Assembly (NCBI RefSeq): GCF_901482445.1 | Contig: NZ_LR590477.1 | Coordinates: 682,001-746,000 of the forward strand | DNA: 64,000 bases | Source: Neisseria lactamica | GTDB taxonomy: Bacteria > Pseudomonadota > Gammaproteobacteria > Burkholderiales > Neisseriaceae | Reading direction: 5' to 3' | Part shown: positions 1 to 8,877 of the stretch, in pieces | Layout: every line of letters starts with the position of its first letter | How positions within the stretch are numbered: the first letter of the stretch is position 1 | Notes under the pieces: generated by a model | Told to the model about the DNA's origin: nothing | Seen by the model: only the letters and a program-made list of their open reading frames with translations | Database searches by the model: none | Translations under genes and position numbers: made by a program

Positions 1-1
1 G

Positions 2-1825
2 ATGATTCCGCCTGTATGGCAGTTTGTACTGGCAAGCATAGTGCAGCTTTGGCTGGCAGTACCGTTTTACAAAAGCGCGTGGGCGAGCATTAAGGGCGGG
101 CTGGCGAATATGGACGTGCTGGTTACCATCGGCACGGTGTCGATTTACCTGTATTCCGTTTATATGCTGTTTTTCAGCCCGCACGCGGCGCACGGTATGG
201 CGCATGTGTATTTTGAAGTGGGCGTGATGGTGATCGGTTTTGTGTCACTGGGTAAATTTTTGGAACACCGCACCAAAAAATCCAGCCTGAACAGCTTGGG
301 TTTGCTGCTCAAACTCACACCAACCCAAGTCAACGTGCAACGCGATGGCGAATGGAAACAAGTGCCCATCGACCAAGTGCAAATCGGCGACCTTATCCGC
401 GCCAACCACGGCGAACGCATTGCCGCCGACGGCATTATCGAAAGCGGCAGCGGTTGGGCGGACGAGAGCCATCTTACCGGCGAATCCAACCCCGAAGAGA
501 AAAAGGCGGGCGGCAAAGTGTTGGCGGGCGCGCTGATGACCGAAGGCAGCGTGGTGTACCGTGCCACCCAGCTCGGCAGCCAAACCCTGCTCGGCGACAT
601 GATGAACGCGCTCTCCGAAGCGCAAGGCAGCAAAGCACCGATTGCGCGCGTGGCCGATAAAGCGGCGGCGGTGTTTGTGCCGACTGTCGTGGGCATTGCG
701 CTGTTGACCTTTATTGCCACTTGGCTGATTAAAGGCGATTGGACGCTCGCATTGATGCACGCCGTTGCCGTTTTGGTGATTGCCTGCCCGTGCGCGCTGG
801 GTCTGGCAACCCCTGCCGCGATTATGGTCGGTATGGGCAAAGCGGTTAAACACGGTATTTGGTTTAAAGATGCGGCGGCAATGGAGGAAGCCGCCCACGT
901 CGATGCCGTCGTGTTGGACAAAACCGGTACGCTGACCGAAGGCAGGCCGCAGGTTGCCGCCGTTTATTGCGTTCCCGACAGCGGCTTTGACGAAGACGCT
1001 TTGTACCGCATCGCCGCCGTCGTCGAACAAAACGCCGCCCACCCGCTCGCCCGAGCCATCGTCTCCGCCGCCCAAGCGCGCGGTTTGGACATTCCTGCCG
1101 CACAAAACGCTCAAACCGTTGTCGGCGCAGGCATTACCGCCGAAGTGGAAGGCGTGGGTTTGGTGAAAGCGGGCAAACTTGATTTTGCCGAATTGACCTT
1201 GCCGAAGTTTTCAGACGGCGTTTGGGACGTTGCAAGTATTGTTGCAGTCTCAGTTGACAATAAACCTATCGGCGCATTCGCACTTGCCGACGCATTGAAA
1301 GCCGATACCGCCGAAGCCATAGGCCGTCTGAAAAAACACAATATCGATGTCTATATGATGAGCGGCGATAACCAAGGCACGGTCGAGTACGTCGCCAAAC
1401 AACTGGGCATCGCACACGCCTTCGGCAACATGAGTCCGCGCGACAAAGCCGTCGAAGTACAGAAACTCAAAGCCGCCGGTAAAACCGTGGCGATGGTCGG
1501 CGACGGCATCAACGACGCGCCTGCGCTCGCCGCCGCCAACGTCAGCTTTGCGATGAAAGGCGGCGCGGACGTTGCCGAACACACCGCGTCCGCCACGCTG
1601 ATGCAGCATTCGGTCAACCAACTCGCCGATGCGCTGTCGGTATCGCGGGCGACTTTGAAAAATATCAAGCAAAACCTGTTTTTCGCCTTCTTCTACAATA
1701 TTTTGGGCATTCCGCTTGCCGCGCTCGGTTTTTTAAACCCTGTTATCGCAGGCGCAGCAATGGCGGCAAGCTCGGTTTCGGTATTGGGTAATGCCTTGCG
1801 CCTGAAACGGGTAAAAATCGATTGA
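2..1825 (+). CDS. copA: Copper-translocating P-type ATPase, 5' truncated by window edge
   Basis: P1B-type ATPase that exports monovalent copper across the inner membrane. The visible 607 residues carry TGES (about residue 158), the metal-binding membrane motif CPC (262-264), the phosphorylation motif DKTGT with Asp306, the HP motif of the nucleotide-binding domain (AAHPLAR) and GDGIND near residue 500. Family members are about 720 residues, so the N-terminal metal-binding domain and first membrane helices lie left of the window; the ATG at base 2 is internal. CPC supports copper (or silver) rather than zinc, which normally uses CPx variants with other residues. The frame is open and undamaged. 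Confidence 0.93.
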   Translation: MIPPVWQFVLASIVQLWLAVPFYKSAWASIKGGLANMDVLVTIGTVSIYLYSVYMLFFSPHAAHGMAHVYFEVGVMVIGFVSLGKFLEHRTKKSSLNSLGLLLKLTPTQVNVQRDGEWKQVPIDQVQIGDLIRANHGERIAADGIIESGSGWADESHLTGESNPEEKKAGGKVLAGALMTEGSVVYRATQLGSQTLLGDMMNALSEAQGSKAPIARVADKAAAVFVPTVVGIALLTFIATWLIKGDWTLALMHAVAVLVIACPCALGLATPAAIMVGMGKAVKHGIWFKDAAAMEEAAHVDAVVLDKTGTLTEGRPQVAAVYCVPDSGFDEDALYRIAAVVEQNAAHPLARAIVSAAQARGLDIPAAQNAQTVVGAGITAEVEGVGLVKAGKLDFAELTLPKFSDGVWDVASIVAVSVDNKPIGAFALADALKADTAEAIGRLKKHNIDVYMMSGDNQGTVEYVAKQLGIAHAFGNMSPRDKAVEVQKLKAAGKTVAMVGDGINDAPALAAANVSFAMKGGADVAEHTASATLMQHSVNQLADALSVSRATLKNIKQNLFFAFFYNILGIPLAALGFLNPVIAGAAMAASSVSVLGNALRLKRVKID

Positions 1826-1913
1826 CCGCATATAACTCGCCCGACAGCTTTTCCGAACGGATAAGGCTGCCGCCGCCGATATGCCGTCTGAAGCCGTTTT
1901 TCAAATGATTGAT

Positions 1914-3767
1914 ATGAATACAGAAAACCGTTCTTTGGAACAATTCGACATCCCGCTCTTCCTCAAAAACCTGCCCAAGCTGCCGGGCGTGTACCGTTTT
2001 TTTGACGAAGGCGGCAAAGTCTTATACGTCGGCAAAGCGGTCAACCTCAAGCGGCGCGTGTCCGGCTATTTCCAAAAAAACGACCATTCGCCGCGCATTG
2101 CATTGATGGTGAAACAGGTTCGCCACATCGAAACCACCATCACGCGTTCCGAAGCCGAAGCCCTGATTCTCGAAAACAACTTCATCAAAGCCTTGTCGCC
2201 GAAATACAATATCCTTTTCCGCGATGACAAAAGCTATCCTTATCTGATGCTCAGCGGCCATCAATATCCGCAAATGGCGTATTACCGCGGCACGCTGAAA
2301 AAGCCCAACCAATACTTCGGCCCGTATCCCAACAGCAACGCCGTGCGCGACAGCATCCAAGTCCTGCAAAAAGTCTTTATGCTGCGTACCTGCGAAGACA
2401 GCGTGTTCGAACACCGCGACCGCCCTTGCCTGCTGTACCAAATCAAACGCTGCACCGCACCCTGCGTCGGACATATCAGCGAAGAAGACTACCGCGACAG
2501 CGTGCGTGAAGCCGCCACTTTCCTCAACGGTAAAACCGACGAACTGACGCGTACCCTGCAACACAAAATGCAGACCGCCGCCGCGAATCTGCAATTTGAA
2601 GAAGCCGCCCGCTACCGCGACCAAATCCAAGCACTCGGCATCATGCAGAGCAACCAGTTCATCGACAGCAAAAACCCGAACAACCCCAACGATATCGACC
2701 TGCTCGCACTTGCCGTTTCAGACGGCCTCGTTTGCGTACACTGGGTCAGCATCCGCGGCGGACGGCACGTCGGCGACAAAAGCTTCTTCCCCGACACCAA
2801 AAACGATCCCGAGCCAAACGGACAAGATTACGCCGAAGCCTTCGTTGCCCAACACTATCTGGGCAAAAGCAAACCCGACATCATCATCAGCAACTTCCCC
2901 GTCCCCGACGCATTGAAAGAAGCCTTAGAGGGCGAACACGGCAAGCAGATGCAGTTTGTCACCAAGACCATAGGCGAACGCAAGGTCTGGCTGAAGATGG
3001 CGGAACAAAATGCGCAAATGGCGATTGCACAACGCCGCCTGCAACAAAGCAACCGGCAACACCGCATCGACGAGTTGGCAAAAATCCTGAACATGAATTC
3101 AGACGACCTCAACCGCCTCGAATGCTTCGACATCAGCCACACGCAAGGCGAAGCCACGATTGCGTCCTGCGTCGTATACGACGAGCAAAACATCCAGCCT
3201 TCGCAATACCGCCGCTACAACATCACAACCGCCAAACCCGGCGACGACTACGCCGCCATGCGCGAAGTGTTGACGCGCCGTTACGGCAAAATGCAGGAAG
3301 CCGAAGCCAACGGCGAGACCGTCAAATGGCCCGATGTCGTGTTGATTGACGGCGGCAAAGGACAAATCGGCGTAGCCGTATCGGTATGGGAAGAACTCGG
3401 GCTGCACATTCCTTTGGTCGGTATTGCCAAAGGCCCCGAACGCAAAGCCGGTATGGAAGAACTCATACTGCCTTTTACCGGCGAAGTCTTCCGCCTGCCG
3501 CCCAATAGCCCGGCCTTGCATTTATTGCAAACCGTGCGCGACGAATCCCACCGCTTCGCCATCACGGGGCATCGCAAAAAACGCGACAAAGCACGCGTTA
3601 CCTCGTCCCTCAGCGACATCCCCGGTATCGGCAGCAAACGCCGCCAAGCATTGCTTACCCGCTTCGGCGGCCTGCGCGGCGTGATTGCCGCCGGAAAAGA
3701 AGATTTGGAACAAGTGGAAGGCATCAGCAAGGCATTGGCGGAAACCATTTACAATCATCTGCATTAG
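1914..3767 (+). CDS. uvrC: UvrABC system protein C
   Basis: Nucleotide excision repair nuclease that makes both incisions around a lesion in the UvrB-DNA complex. The N-terminal GIY-YIG domain is seen (PGVYRF, then LYVGKA), followed by a UVR motif for UvrB binding (FEEAARYRDQI), the UvrC RNase H-like endonuclease domain (LECFDISHTQG, VLIDGGKGQ) and C-terminal helix-hairpin-helix repeats (IPGIGSKRR, VEGISKALA). From the ATG at 1914 the protein is 617 residues, the usual neisserial length. Longer starts exist at 1881 and 1905, but the ATG at 1881 lies inside a DNA uptake sequence. uvrB lies 5 kb downstream on the other strand. Confidence 0.95.
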   Translation: MNTENRSLEQFDIPLFLKNLPKLPGVYRFFDEGGKVLYVGKAVNLKRRVSGYFQKNDHSPRIALMVKQVRHIETTITRSEAEALILENNFIKALSPKYNILFRDDKSYPYLMLSGHQYPQMAYYRGTLKKPNQYFGPYPNSNAVRDSIQVLQKVFMLRTCEDSVFEHRDRPCLLYQIKRCTAPCVGHISEEDYRDSVREAATFLNGKTDELTRTLQHKMQTAAANLQFEEAARYRDQIQALGIMQSNQFIDSKNPNNPNDIDLLALAVSDGLVCVHWVSIRGGRHVGDKSFFPDTKNDPEPNGQDYAEAFVAQHYLGKSKPDIIISNFPVPDALKEALEGEHGKQMQFVTKTIGERKVWLKMAEQNAQMAIAQRRLQQSNRQHRIDELAKILNMNSDDLNRLECFDISHTQGEATIASCVVYDEQNIQPSQYRRYNITTAKPGDDYAAMREVLTRRYGKMQEAEANGETVKWPDVVLIDGGKGQIGVAVSVWEELGLHIPLVGIAKGPERKAGMEELILPFTGEVFRLPPNSPALHLLQTVRDESHRFAITGHRKKRDKARVTSSLSDIPGIGSKRRQALLTRFGGLRGVIAAGKEDLEQVEGISKALAETIYNHLH

Positions 3768-3853
3768 TGTGCCGCCAAAGCAAAAACCGCCTGTAAAAAT
3801 ATGATACAGCAGGCCGGCGTGCCGATATAAACCTAACTTCATAACGAATAACG

Positions 3854-5287
3854 ATGATTCGACAAAACGGAAAACGATCTGATATGAGCAATCCCGACTT
3901 ATCCTATCGGCAGGCCTTAGACTGCCTTTCTCAAAAACAATATAACTTTACCGAAGTCCGCCGACTGCTGACAGAAGCGGCCTCGGCAGGTCATCCCGCC
4001 GCCGCATTCGAGTTGGCAAAACACCTGATGGATGCGGACGGCCCCTACCAAGACCGCGAACAAGGTATGGAAATGCTCCGCATCGCCGCCGAACAGGGGC
4101 ATCCCTACGCGCGTTACAATCTGGCATATATCCAAGAATTGGAAGGCGCGCCCCCTGAAACCCTGATATCGCTTTACAGGCCTCCGGCAGAAGCAGGAGT
4201 GCCCGAAGCGCAAGTCCGCCTGATGTACCTGCTGTACGCGTCCCGGCATTTTGAAGAAGCACTCGAATGGGCAAAAACGACCGCAAAAAACAACAATCCC
4301 CACGGGCAATACCTGCTCGCCCAATACTGCCGGTACGGCACACCGCCGGATTTTGAAACGGCGCACCTGCTCTACCGCAAAGCGGCGGCACAAGGCTTGG
4401 CGGCGGCACACTGGCAGCTCGGACTGCAATACCGTTTCGGACAAGGGACGCAAACCGACACGGCACAGGCCGTCAATCATTTGCGCGCCGCCGCACAACA
4501 AGGATACATTCCCGCCTGCACCCCGCTTGCCGAACTCATCCTGCCTACCGCCCCCGATGAGGCCGTTTACCGGTTCCAACAGGCGGCACAGGAAAACGAC
4601 CCCGATGCCCATGCCGCACTGGCCGACATCTACCTGCAAGGCAAGTATCTGGAAAGAAACCACGAACTTGCCCTACATCATGCCGAAGCAGCCGCCACCG
4701 AACGCCATCCCGAAGGTTTGCGGATACTGGGCGACATCTGCCGCTACGGTTTGGGTATAGCCCCCGATACGGAAAAAGCCCGGCATTATTACCGGCAGGC
4801 AGCCGAAGCAGGCAGCCTTGCCGCGTATCAGAAACTCATATCCGACAGCGCGTTAAACCATCCCGACCAATACGGCGGCATCAAAGATTCCGCCATCAGG
4901 CGGCAAAGGGCAGAACGGCTTTATCAAAAAGCCCAAGCCCTGCATTACGGATTACAATGCGCGCCCGAATACGCAGCCGCGCTCAAACTCTACACAGAAG
5001 CCGCAGAACTCGGACACAGCAAAGCCCAAACCAATCTGGGCAGTATGTACTACTTCGGACAGGGCATAGCCGCCGACTACAACAAAGCACGCAAATGGTT
5101 TGAACAAGCCGCCGCGCAAAAAGACAGTATGGCGTTCTACAACCTCGCCTGCATCCATTACAGCGGACACGGTGTCGGGCCGGATAAAGAAAAAGCCTGC
5201 CGCTACCTGCAAGAAGCCATAAACAACGGATACGGGCAAAAAAGCGTCCTGCAAGAACTGCTGCAACAATGGCAAAATGCCGTCTGA
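3854..5287 (+). CDS. Sel1-like / tetratricopeptide repeat protein
   Basis: A repeat protein of up to 477 residues built almost entirely from Sel1-like (SLR) units, a subclass of TPR with a roughly 36-residue period. Repeated signatures include AAxxGxxxAxxxLA and YxxGxGxxxDxxKAxxxYxxAA, clearest at the C-terminus (YYFGQGIAADYNKA, IHYSGHGVGPDKEKA). Such repeats mediate protein-protein contacts; the partner is not evident. No signal peptide is visible, so it is probably cytoplasmic. A second plausible start lies at 3884 (MSNPDLSY); neither start has a strong ribosome binding site. It is flanked by uvrC and trmB without overlap. Confidence 0.85.
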   Translation: MIRQNGKRSDMSNPDLSYRQALDCLSQKQYNFTEVRRLLTEAASAGHPAAAFELAKHLMDADGPYQDREQGMEMLRIAAEQGHPYARYNLAYIQELEGAPPETLISLYRPPAEAGVPEAQVRLMYLLYASRHFEEALEWAKTTAKNNNPHGQYLLAQYCRYGTPPDFETAHLLYRKAAAQGLAAAHWQLGLQYRFGQGTQTDTAQAVNHLRAAAQQGYIPACTPLAELILPTAPDEAVYRFQQAAQENDPDAHAALADIYLQGKYLERNHELALHHAEAAATERHPEGLRILGDICRYGLGIAPDTEKARHYYRQAAEAGSLAAYQKLISDSALNHPDQYGGIKDSAIRRQRAERLYQKAQALHYGLQCAPEYAAALKLYTEAAELGHSKAQTNLGSMYYFGQGIAADYNKARKWFEQAAAQKDSMAFYNLACIHYSGHGVGPDKEKACRYLQEAINNGYGQKSVLQELLQQWQNAV

Positions 5288-5322
5288 ACAGCGTTACACC
5301 TACCCTGCTGAAACGAAACAGG

Positions 5323-5328
5323 TATAAT
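5323..5328 (+). promoter_or_regulatory. Candidate -10 box upstream of trmB
   Basis: A perfect TATAAT sits 80 bases before the trmB start. No good -35 hexamer is seen at 16-18 bases spacing, so this is only a candidate. Confidence 0.3.
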
Positions 5329-5408
5329 CGCCCCTTTCCCTTCCCGCCGTCCGAACAGGCAGCCCGCATTCAGACGGCATCCTGATTGCACAAGCGCACG
5401 AAAGCATT

Positions 5409-6125
5409 ATGACAGACACCGCCGAAAACCAAACACCAAACGACCGTCAAGCCGGACACCCCCGCAGTATCCGCAGCTTCGTCCTCCGCCAAAGCCATAT
5501 GACCGCCGCGCAGCAACGCGCCATCGATACCTTATGGGACAGCTTCGGCATCGGCTACCAAGCAACACCGGCCGATCTTGATGCCAATTTCGGAAGCAAC
5601 CGACCCAAAATCCTCGAAATAGGCTTCGGTATGGGGACGGCAACCGCAGAAATCGCCCGCAGGCTGCCCGAAACCGACTTTCTCGCCATCGACGTACACG
5701 GCCCCGGCGTAGGCAACCTGCTCAAACTCATCAACGAAAACCATTTGGAAAATATCCGCGTGATGCGGCACGATGCCGTAGAAGTTGTCGAAAATATGCT
5801 GCAAGACGGCTCGCTCGACGGCATCCACATATTCTTCCCCGACCCGTGGCACAAAAAACGCCACCACAAACGCCGTCTGATACAAGCCCCCTTCATCGCC
5901 AAACTACTGCCCAAACTCAAAACCGGCGGCTATATCCACCTGGCGACAGACTGGGAAGAATATGCACAGCAGATGCTTGAAGTCCTCAGCGGCTTCGACA
6001 GCCTGCAAAATACGGCGGCAGACTACGCCCCCACACCGGACTACCGCCCCGAAACCAAATTCGAAGCGCGCGGCAAACGCCTCGGACACGGCGTTTGGGA
6101 CTTGGTATTCAAACGGATCGGATAA
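5409..6125 (+). CDS. trmB: tRNA (guanine-N7-)-methyltransferase
   Basis: S-adenosylmethionine-dependent enzyme that forms m7G46 in the variable loop of tRNAs. The 238-residue protein has the SAM-binding glycine motif ILEIGFGMGTA, the ADIDVHG-like acidic segment (LAIDVHGPG) and the family signature FPDPWHKKRHHKRR that forms the active site. The first 35 residues are a poorly conserved basic extension common in beta-proteobacterial members. It stands alone between a Sel1 protein and an accessory islet, followed at once by a terminator made of inverted uptake sequences. Confidence 0.95.
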   Translation: MTDTAENQTPNDRQAGHPRSIRSFVLRQSHMTAAQQRAIDTLWDSFGIGYQATPADLDANFGSNRPKILEIGFGMGTATAEIARRLPETDFLAIDVHGPGVGNLLKLINENHLENIRVMRHDAVEVVENMLQDGSLDGIHIFFPDPWHKKRHHKRRLIQAPFIAKLLPKLKTGGYIHLATDWEEYAQQMLEVLSGFDSLQNTAADYAPTPDYRPETKFEARGKRLGHGVWDLVFKRIG

Positions 6126-6140
6126 CAAACCGCCGTTTGA

Positions 6141-6184
6141 AAATGCCGTCTGAAGCACATTTGCTTACAGACGGCATTTTTTCA
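6141..6184 (+). terminator. Inverted-DUS terminator after trmB
   Basis: ATGCCGTCTGAA (6143-6154) and an inverted, one-base-divergent copy (6167-6177) form a hairpin followed by a run of T. Confidence 0.8.
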
Positions 6185-6248
6185 AAATATAGCCGTCATC
6201 ACCTGCGTAAATGCCGCTTTGTTCGGGAACAGTAGTATTTCATTATTG

Positions 6249-6533
6249 TTACTTAATTACTGCTCTTTGTGTTTCTGCTCTCTTTTGCCTACGACGTATT
6301 TCAGATAAACGTATTAATCCTTTATCATTCATACATTGTTCTACTAATACTGAACCACCATTTTTCATATATTTGTCAGAACATTCTTTCCACGCAGCAT
6401 CTGCTTTGGCTTGACTAACATGGCTGCCTCTTGCCCAGTCATCATGAGGAATGCCGCCACTCATTCCATATTCAAGCCCATAGCATCCAGATAGTATGCA
6501 GCTAGTAAACAATGTAATAGTGATTACTTTCAT
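6249..6533 (-). CDS. Small predicted lipoprotein, unknown function
   Basis: The 94-residue product begins with a short hydrophobic signal ending in a lipobox (ILSGC, Cys17), so it should be lipidated and membrane anchored. The mature part is hydrophilic and has two further Cys residues (EC, QC) that could pair, and a basic C-terminus. No family is recognised. Its ATG overlaps the TGA of the frameshifted upstream reading frame (ATGA at 6530-6533), so the two were originally translationally coupled. Base composition is more A+T-rich than the flanking core genes, in line with an acquired islet. Confidence 0.75.
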   Translation of the reverse strand: MKVITITLFTSCILSGCYGLEYGMSGGIPHDDWARGSHVSQAKADAAWKECSDKYMKNGGSVLVEQCMNDKGLIRLSEIRRRQKRAETQRAVIK

Positions 6534-6868
6534 TTTTTTACTCCTTGTTCTTTATATTTATCAGAAATATTTGGAATACCTGTTACTTCGCTAATTCCTT
6601 TATAAATACCATCATAATGTGGAATTATTCAACCATTTATCATATACTGCTCCTAAAATTTCTGTAAAACCACTCCAACCAAGTACTTCTGGCTCATGCA
6701 AAGCAGCGAGTGATATTTCGATACAAGTTTTAAAACAATGGTTTGAACGGCAAAACACCTGCGTACCGCACGCATCCTTGTAGGTTTTATGCACATCGGT
6801 TTTAAAGTTTGTGCCACTCGCAGATAGTGGCACGCGTTTGGCGGAGATGCGGGCTACCGCTTGCTAAT
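6530..6868 (-). pseudogene. Frameshifted gene remnant upstream of the small lipoprotein
   Basis: Reading leftward from about 6868, an open frame without its own clear start gives a Cys-rich segment and then LHEPEVLGWSG...VYDKWLNN before ending at a TGA at 6612. A +1 shift near 6625 continues with PHYDGIYKGISEV and ends EQGVKK with a TGA that overlaps the lipoprotein start codon. The two halves read as one protein tail broken by an indel. A stop precedes the frame upstream, so only a C-terminal fragment is left. The family is not identified; arrangement next to a small lipoprotein resembles an effector with its partner, which is inference only. Confidence 0.6.
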
Positions 6869-6953
6869 TATTCATCGTTACCAAAAGAAGACTTAGGTAT
6901 ACATTCAGGCATAGTTAACAAAACAACTAAACTTCTATTTACTGGAAAATAAA

Positions 6954-7301
6954 ATGACTTATTTAAAAATAATAATAACTAGTATAGTTTTATACATTTT
7001 ATTATTACAAATTAATCTCAAAATGTTAGAAAAAAGAATTGATTTCTTAGTAGAAAATATAGATAAATATTACCAGCAATATGGGTCTTACCCAAATAAT
7101 TTTGATTTTATATCAACTAAAACTGATTTTACCACTGAATCATATTGTGATTTTTGGGATAAAAATATTGCAGGATATGGTAATTGTTACTTCGTAAAGA
7201 ATGATAAAGACTATACTATTTTAGTCATGGGTTTCTCATCGAAAATACTATTTTCATCTCACAATAAAATAAAAGAATTCAATTCAAATAAATATGATTA
7301 A
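6954..7301 (+). CDS. Hypothetical small membrane-anchored protein
   Basis: A 115-residue A+T-rich ORF. Residues 4-20 are strongly hydrophobic (IIITSIVLYILLL), followed by an amphipathic stretch (VENIDKYYQQYGSYPNNF) that recalls the region after the N-terminal helix of type IV pilin-like proteins, though the prepilin cleavage motif G-FTLxE is absent. Two Cys residues (about 63 and 76) could form a disulfide outside the membrane. No family recognised. A weak A/G-rich ribosome binding site precedes the start. It is an orphan in the variable islet between trmB and uvrB. Confidence 0.5.
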   Translation: MTYLKIIITSIVLYILLLQINLKMLEKRIDFLVENIDKYYQQYGSYPNNFDFISTKTDFTTESYCDFWDKNIAGYGNCYFVKNDKDYTILVMGFSSKILFSSHNKIKEFNSNKYD

Positions 7302-7306
7302 ATTCA

Positions 7307-7370
7307 ACAAGCAAGCCGTAACACGCATGAAATCTTTAGTTTTCCGTATGTCGGATGCTTGAATCCGACA
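7307..7370. repeat. REP-type repeat, copy 1
   Basis: A block of about 65 bases recurs at 8212-8276 (shared core ATGAAATCTTTAGTTTTCCG). It ends in a palindrome, GTCGGAT then ATCCGAC (7349-7370), typical of REP hairpins. It lies directly next to the transposase remnant at 7376-7634. Confidence 0.7.
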
Positions 7371-7375
7371 TTACT

Positions 7376-7634
7376 TTAATCGTATTCAATAGAAAAGTCC
7401 GCATTGCCGCCACCCCAATGATGCGGATAAATACCCTATTTGACATAACGGTGAAACGTAGAAAACCGCCAATCGGAAATTTGTCCTACATAGCCATGTT
7501 TGACCGGATTGAAATGCAGATAATCAAAATGGTAGGCAAAATCAGCCTCATCGCGGATAGTATGTTCCCAAAAGCGTTTTTGCCAAAGTCTGAGATTGCC
7601 GCCGATTAAATATTGGTAAAAAGGGAAAGCCTAC
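7376..7634 (-). pseudogene. REP-associated tyrosine transposase (RAYT) remnant
   Basis: Translation of the minus strand gives WQKRFWEHTIRDEADF, then HFDYLHFNPVKHGYV and DWRFSTFHRYVK, the C-terminal signature of IS200-like Y1/RAYT transposases that mobilise REP sequences. An in-frame TAG (7436-7438) interrupts it, after which GIYPHHWGGG continues to a second stop at 7376. The N-terminal half with the HUH motif and catalytic Tyr is missing. The overlapping + strand ORF (7355-7609) is its shadow. Loss of the catalytic half means it cannot act. Confidence 0.85.
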
Positions 7635-7674
7635 AAGTTTAAAATTTAAATTTCCAGCTAAATAAGGTTTTACT

Positions 7675-8139
7675 ATGAATAAAGAAACAGCAGAAGAAAT
7701 ACAATGCGGATTTGAATATTTGACCTTTGATGATCTTACTCCGATATCTTTTGCACCGCTAGGGCGCGAACCGCAAACATGGCAATGGCAATTTGCAGTT
7801 GAATTTATATATCGGCTATTAGTATGTGAATTGGCTATTTTATGGCCTTTTACATTTGATAAAAAACAAGAGATATTCCTGTTTTGCCAGGAATTTGCAA
7901 AACAAAATCCTTTTGGTACGGAAAATAATGAATTATGGTATTCTGGGGAAATTACATTAACAAAAAAAGGTTTGGATTTAGTTAAATTTTATATTCCCGA
8001 ACTATTCGAATGCGAAGATTTGCCATTTGAGCTTAATCATTCGTTCATTCTAGCTCTAGAATCTATTTTCCTAGATTATGAAGTTCCATGGGAGGAAAAT
8101 AATCCATTAATACCTATAAGAATATTAGATAATAAATAA
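7675..8139 (+). CDS. Hypothetical A+T-rich protein
   Basis: A 154-residue acidic, aromatic-rich protein with no signal peptide and no recognised domain (for example WQWQFAVEF and LFECEDLPFEL). The size, acidity, low G+C and position among repeats are typical of orphan immunity proteins of polymorphic toxin systems, but no toxin gene is next to it, so this is only a suggestion. It lies between two copies of the REP-type repeat. Confidence 0.5.
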   Translation: MNKETAEEIQCGFEYLTFDDLTPISFAPLGREPQTWQWQFAVEFIYRLLVCELAILWPFTFDKKQEIFLFCQEFAKQNPFGTENNELWYSGEITLTKKGLDLVKFYIPELFECEDLPFELNHSFILALESIFLDYEVPWEENNPLIPIRILDNK

Positions 8140-8211
8140 ATTACGTAGGTAGGCTCAAAATTTCTTCGGAGACAATTAAGAAGCAAGCTATAGCCCATAT
8201 GAAATCTAAAC

Positions 8212-8345
8212 TCAACAAGTAAGCCGTAGCCAGCATGAAATCTTTAGTTTTCCGTAGGTCAGATTCTCGAATCCGACATTTTGGGCATTGCTGCAATGGA
8301 TTGCAACGACGGGAATATTAAAGGTTTTGCTGGATACAAGTATCC
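8212..8345. repeat. REP-type repeat, copy 2 and a related hairpin
   Basis: Second copy of the 7307-7370 block, with an imperfect GTCAGATTC/GAATCCGAC palindrome at 8259-8276. A further hairpin, GGATAC/GTATCC (8332-8345), resembles half of the same element. A third partial copy of the 5' part occurs near 8172-8205. Confidence 0.6.
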
Positions 8346-8357
8346 GACCCACGCTTG

Positions 8358-8840
8358 CTAGGATTGTTTAGGGAGCAATTTAATACCGGCTACTTCCAAT
8401 CTTTCCTCCGGTCGCCCTACCATAAAATCCCAACCATCTGGCATTTTACTCTTCAATCCTGCTCCCGATTTAGCATCTAAGTATCCAGCCTCTTCCAGAG
8501 TAATACGTGCTACTTTCCAATTTTTCTGAAGTGCTGTAGCTAATTCTTCATCAGAATAATCTTTTTGTTTAATCAATTTATCTAACTCATCAATCATATA
8601 AGAGCAGGGAACTACATGCTCGAGACGACATCGATCTGTAGTAGCTGCTGCTTTTTCTGACTCCCCCAAAAACACAAAAGAATCTTCTTTGTGCAACATA
8701 TGTTCAAAAATTCTTGAATTGTACCCAAGACGAATTTGATTGGTTTCATTTTGAAATTCAATTAAGTTTCTGAAATGTTTAATTAATAACAAACAAGTTT
8801 GAAAGACAACTTCTTGAGTCCGTTTTTCTAGATTTTCCAT
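8358..8840 (-). CDS. Hypothetical protein, possible HNH-like motif
   Basis: A 160-residue protein. It contains CRLEHVVPCSYMIDEL (about residues 70-85), which resembles the first H of an HNH/beta-beta-alpha-metal nuclease, and ends in DAKSGAGLKSKMPDGWDFMVGRPEERL. No complete catalytic set is visible, so nuclease activity is unproved. It lies directly downstream of uvrB on the same strand in reverse order (its start is left of the uvrB stop), is A+T-rich and is likely part of the accessory islet. Confidence 0.5.
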   Translation of the reverse strand: MENLEKRTQEVVFQTCLLLIKHFRNLIEFQNETNQIRLGYNSRIFEHMLHKEDSFVFLGESEKAAATTDRCRLEHVVPCSYMIDELDKLIKQKDYSDEELATALQKNWKVARITLEEAGYLDAKSGAGLKSKMPDGWDFMVGRPEERLEVAGIKLLPKQS

Positions 8841-8877
8841 TACATAATCCTTTCTAAAATTTCAAATATTAAAATCA

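Noticed and set aside
1881..1913. Extended N-terminus of UvrC from the ATG at 1881
   Set aside because: That ATG is part of an uptake sequence; 617 residues from 1914 fits the family.
7355..7609. 84-residue + strand ORF
   Set aside because: It is the reverse of the RAYT transposase remnant, whose minus-strand translation has clear family motifs.
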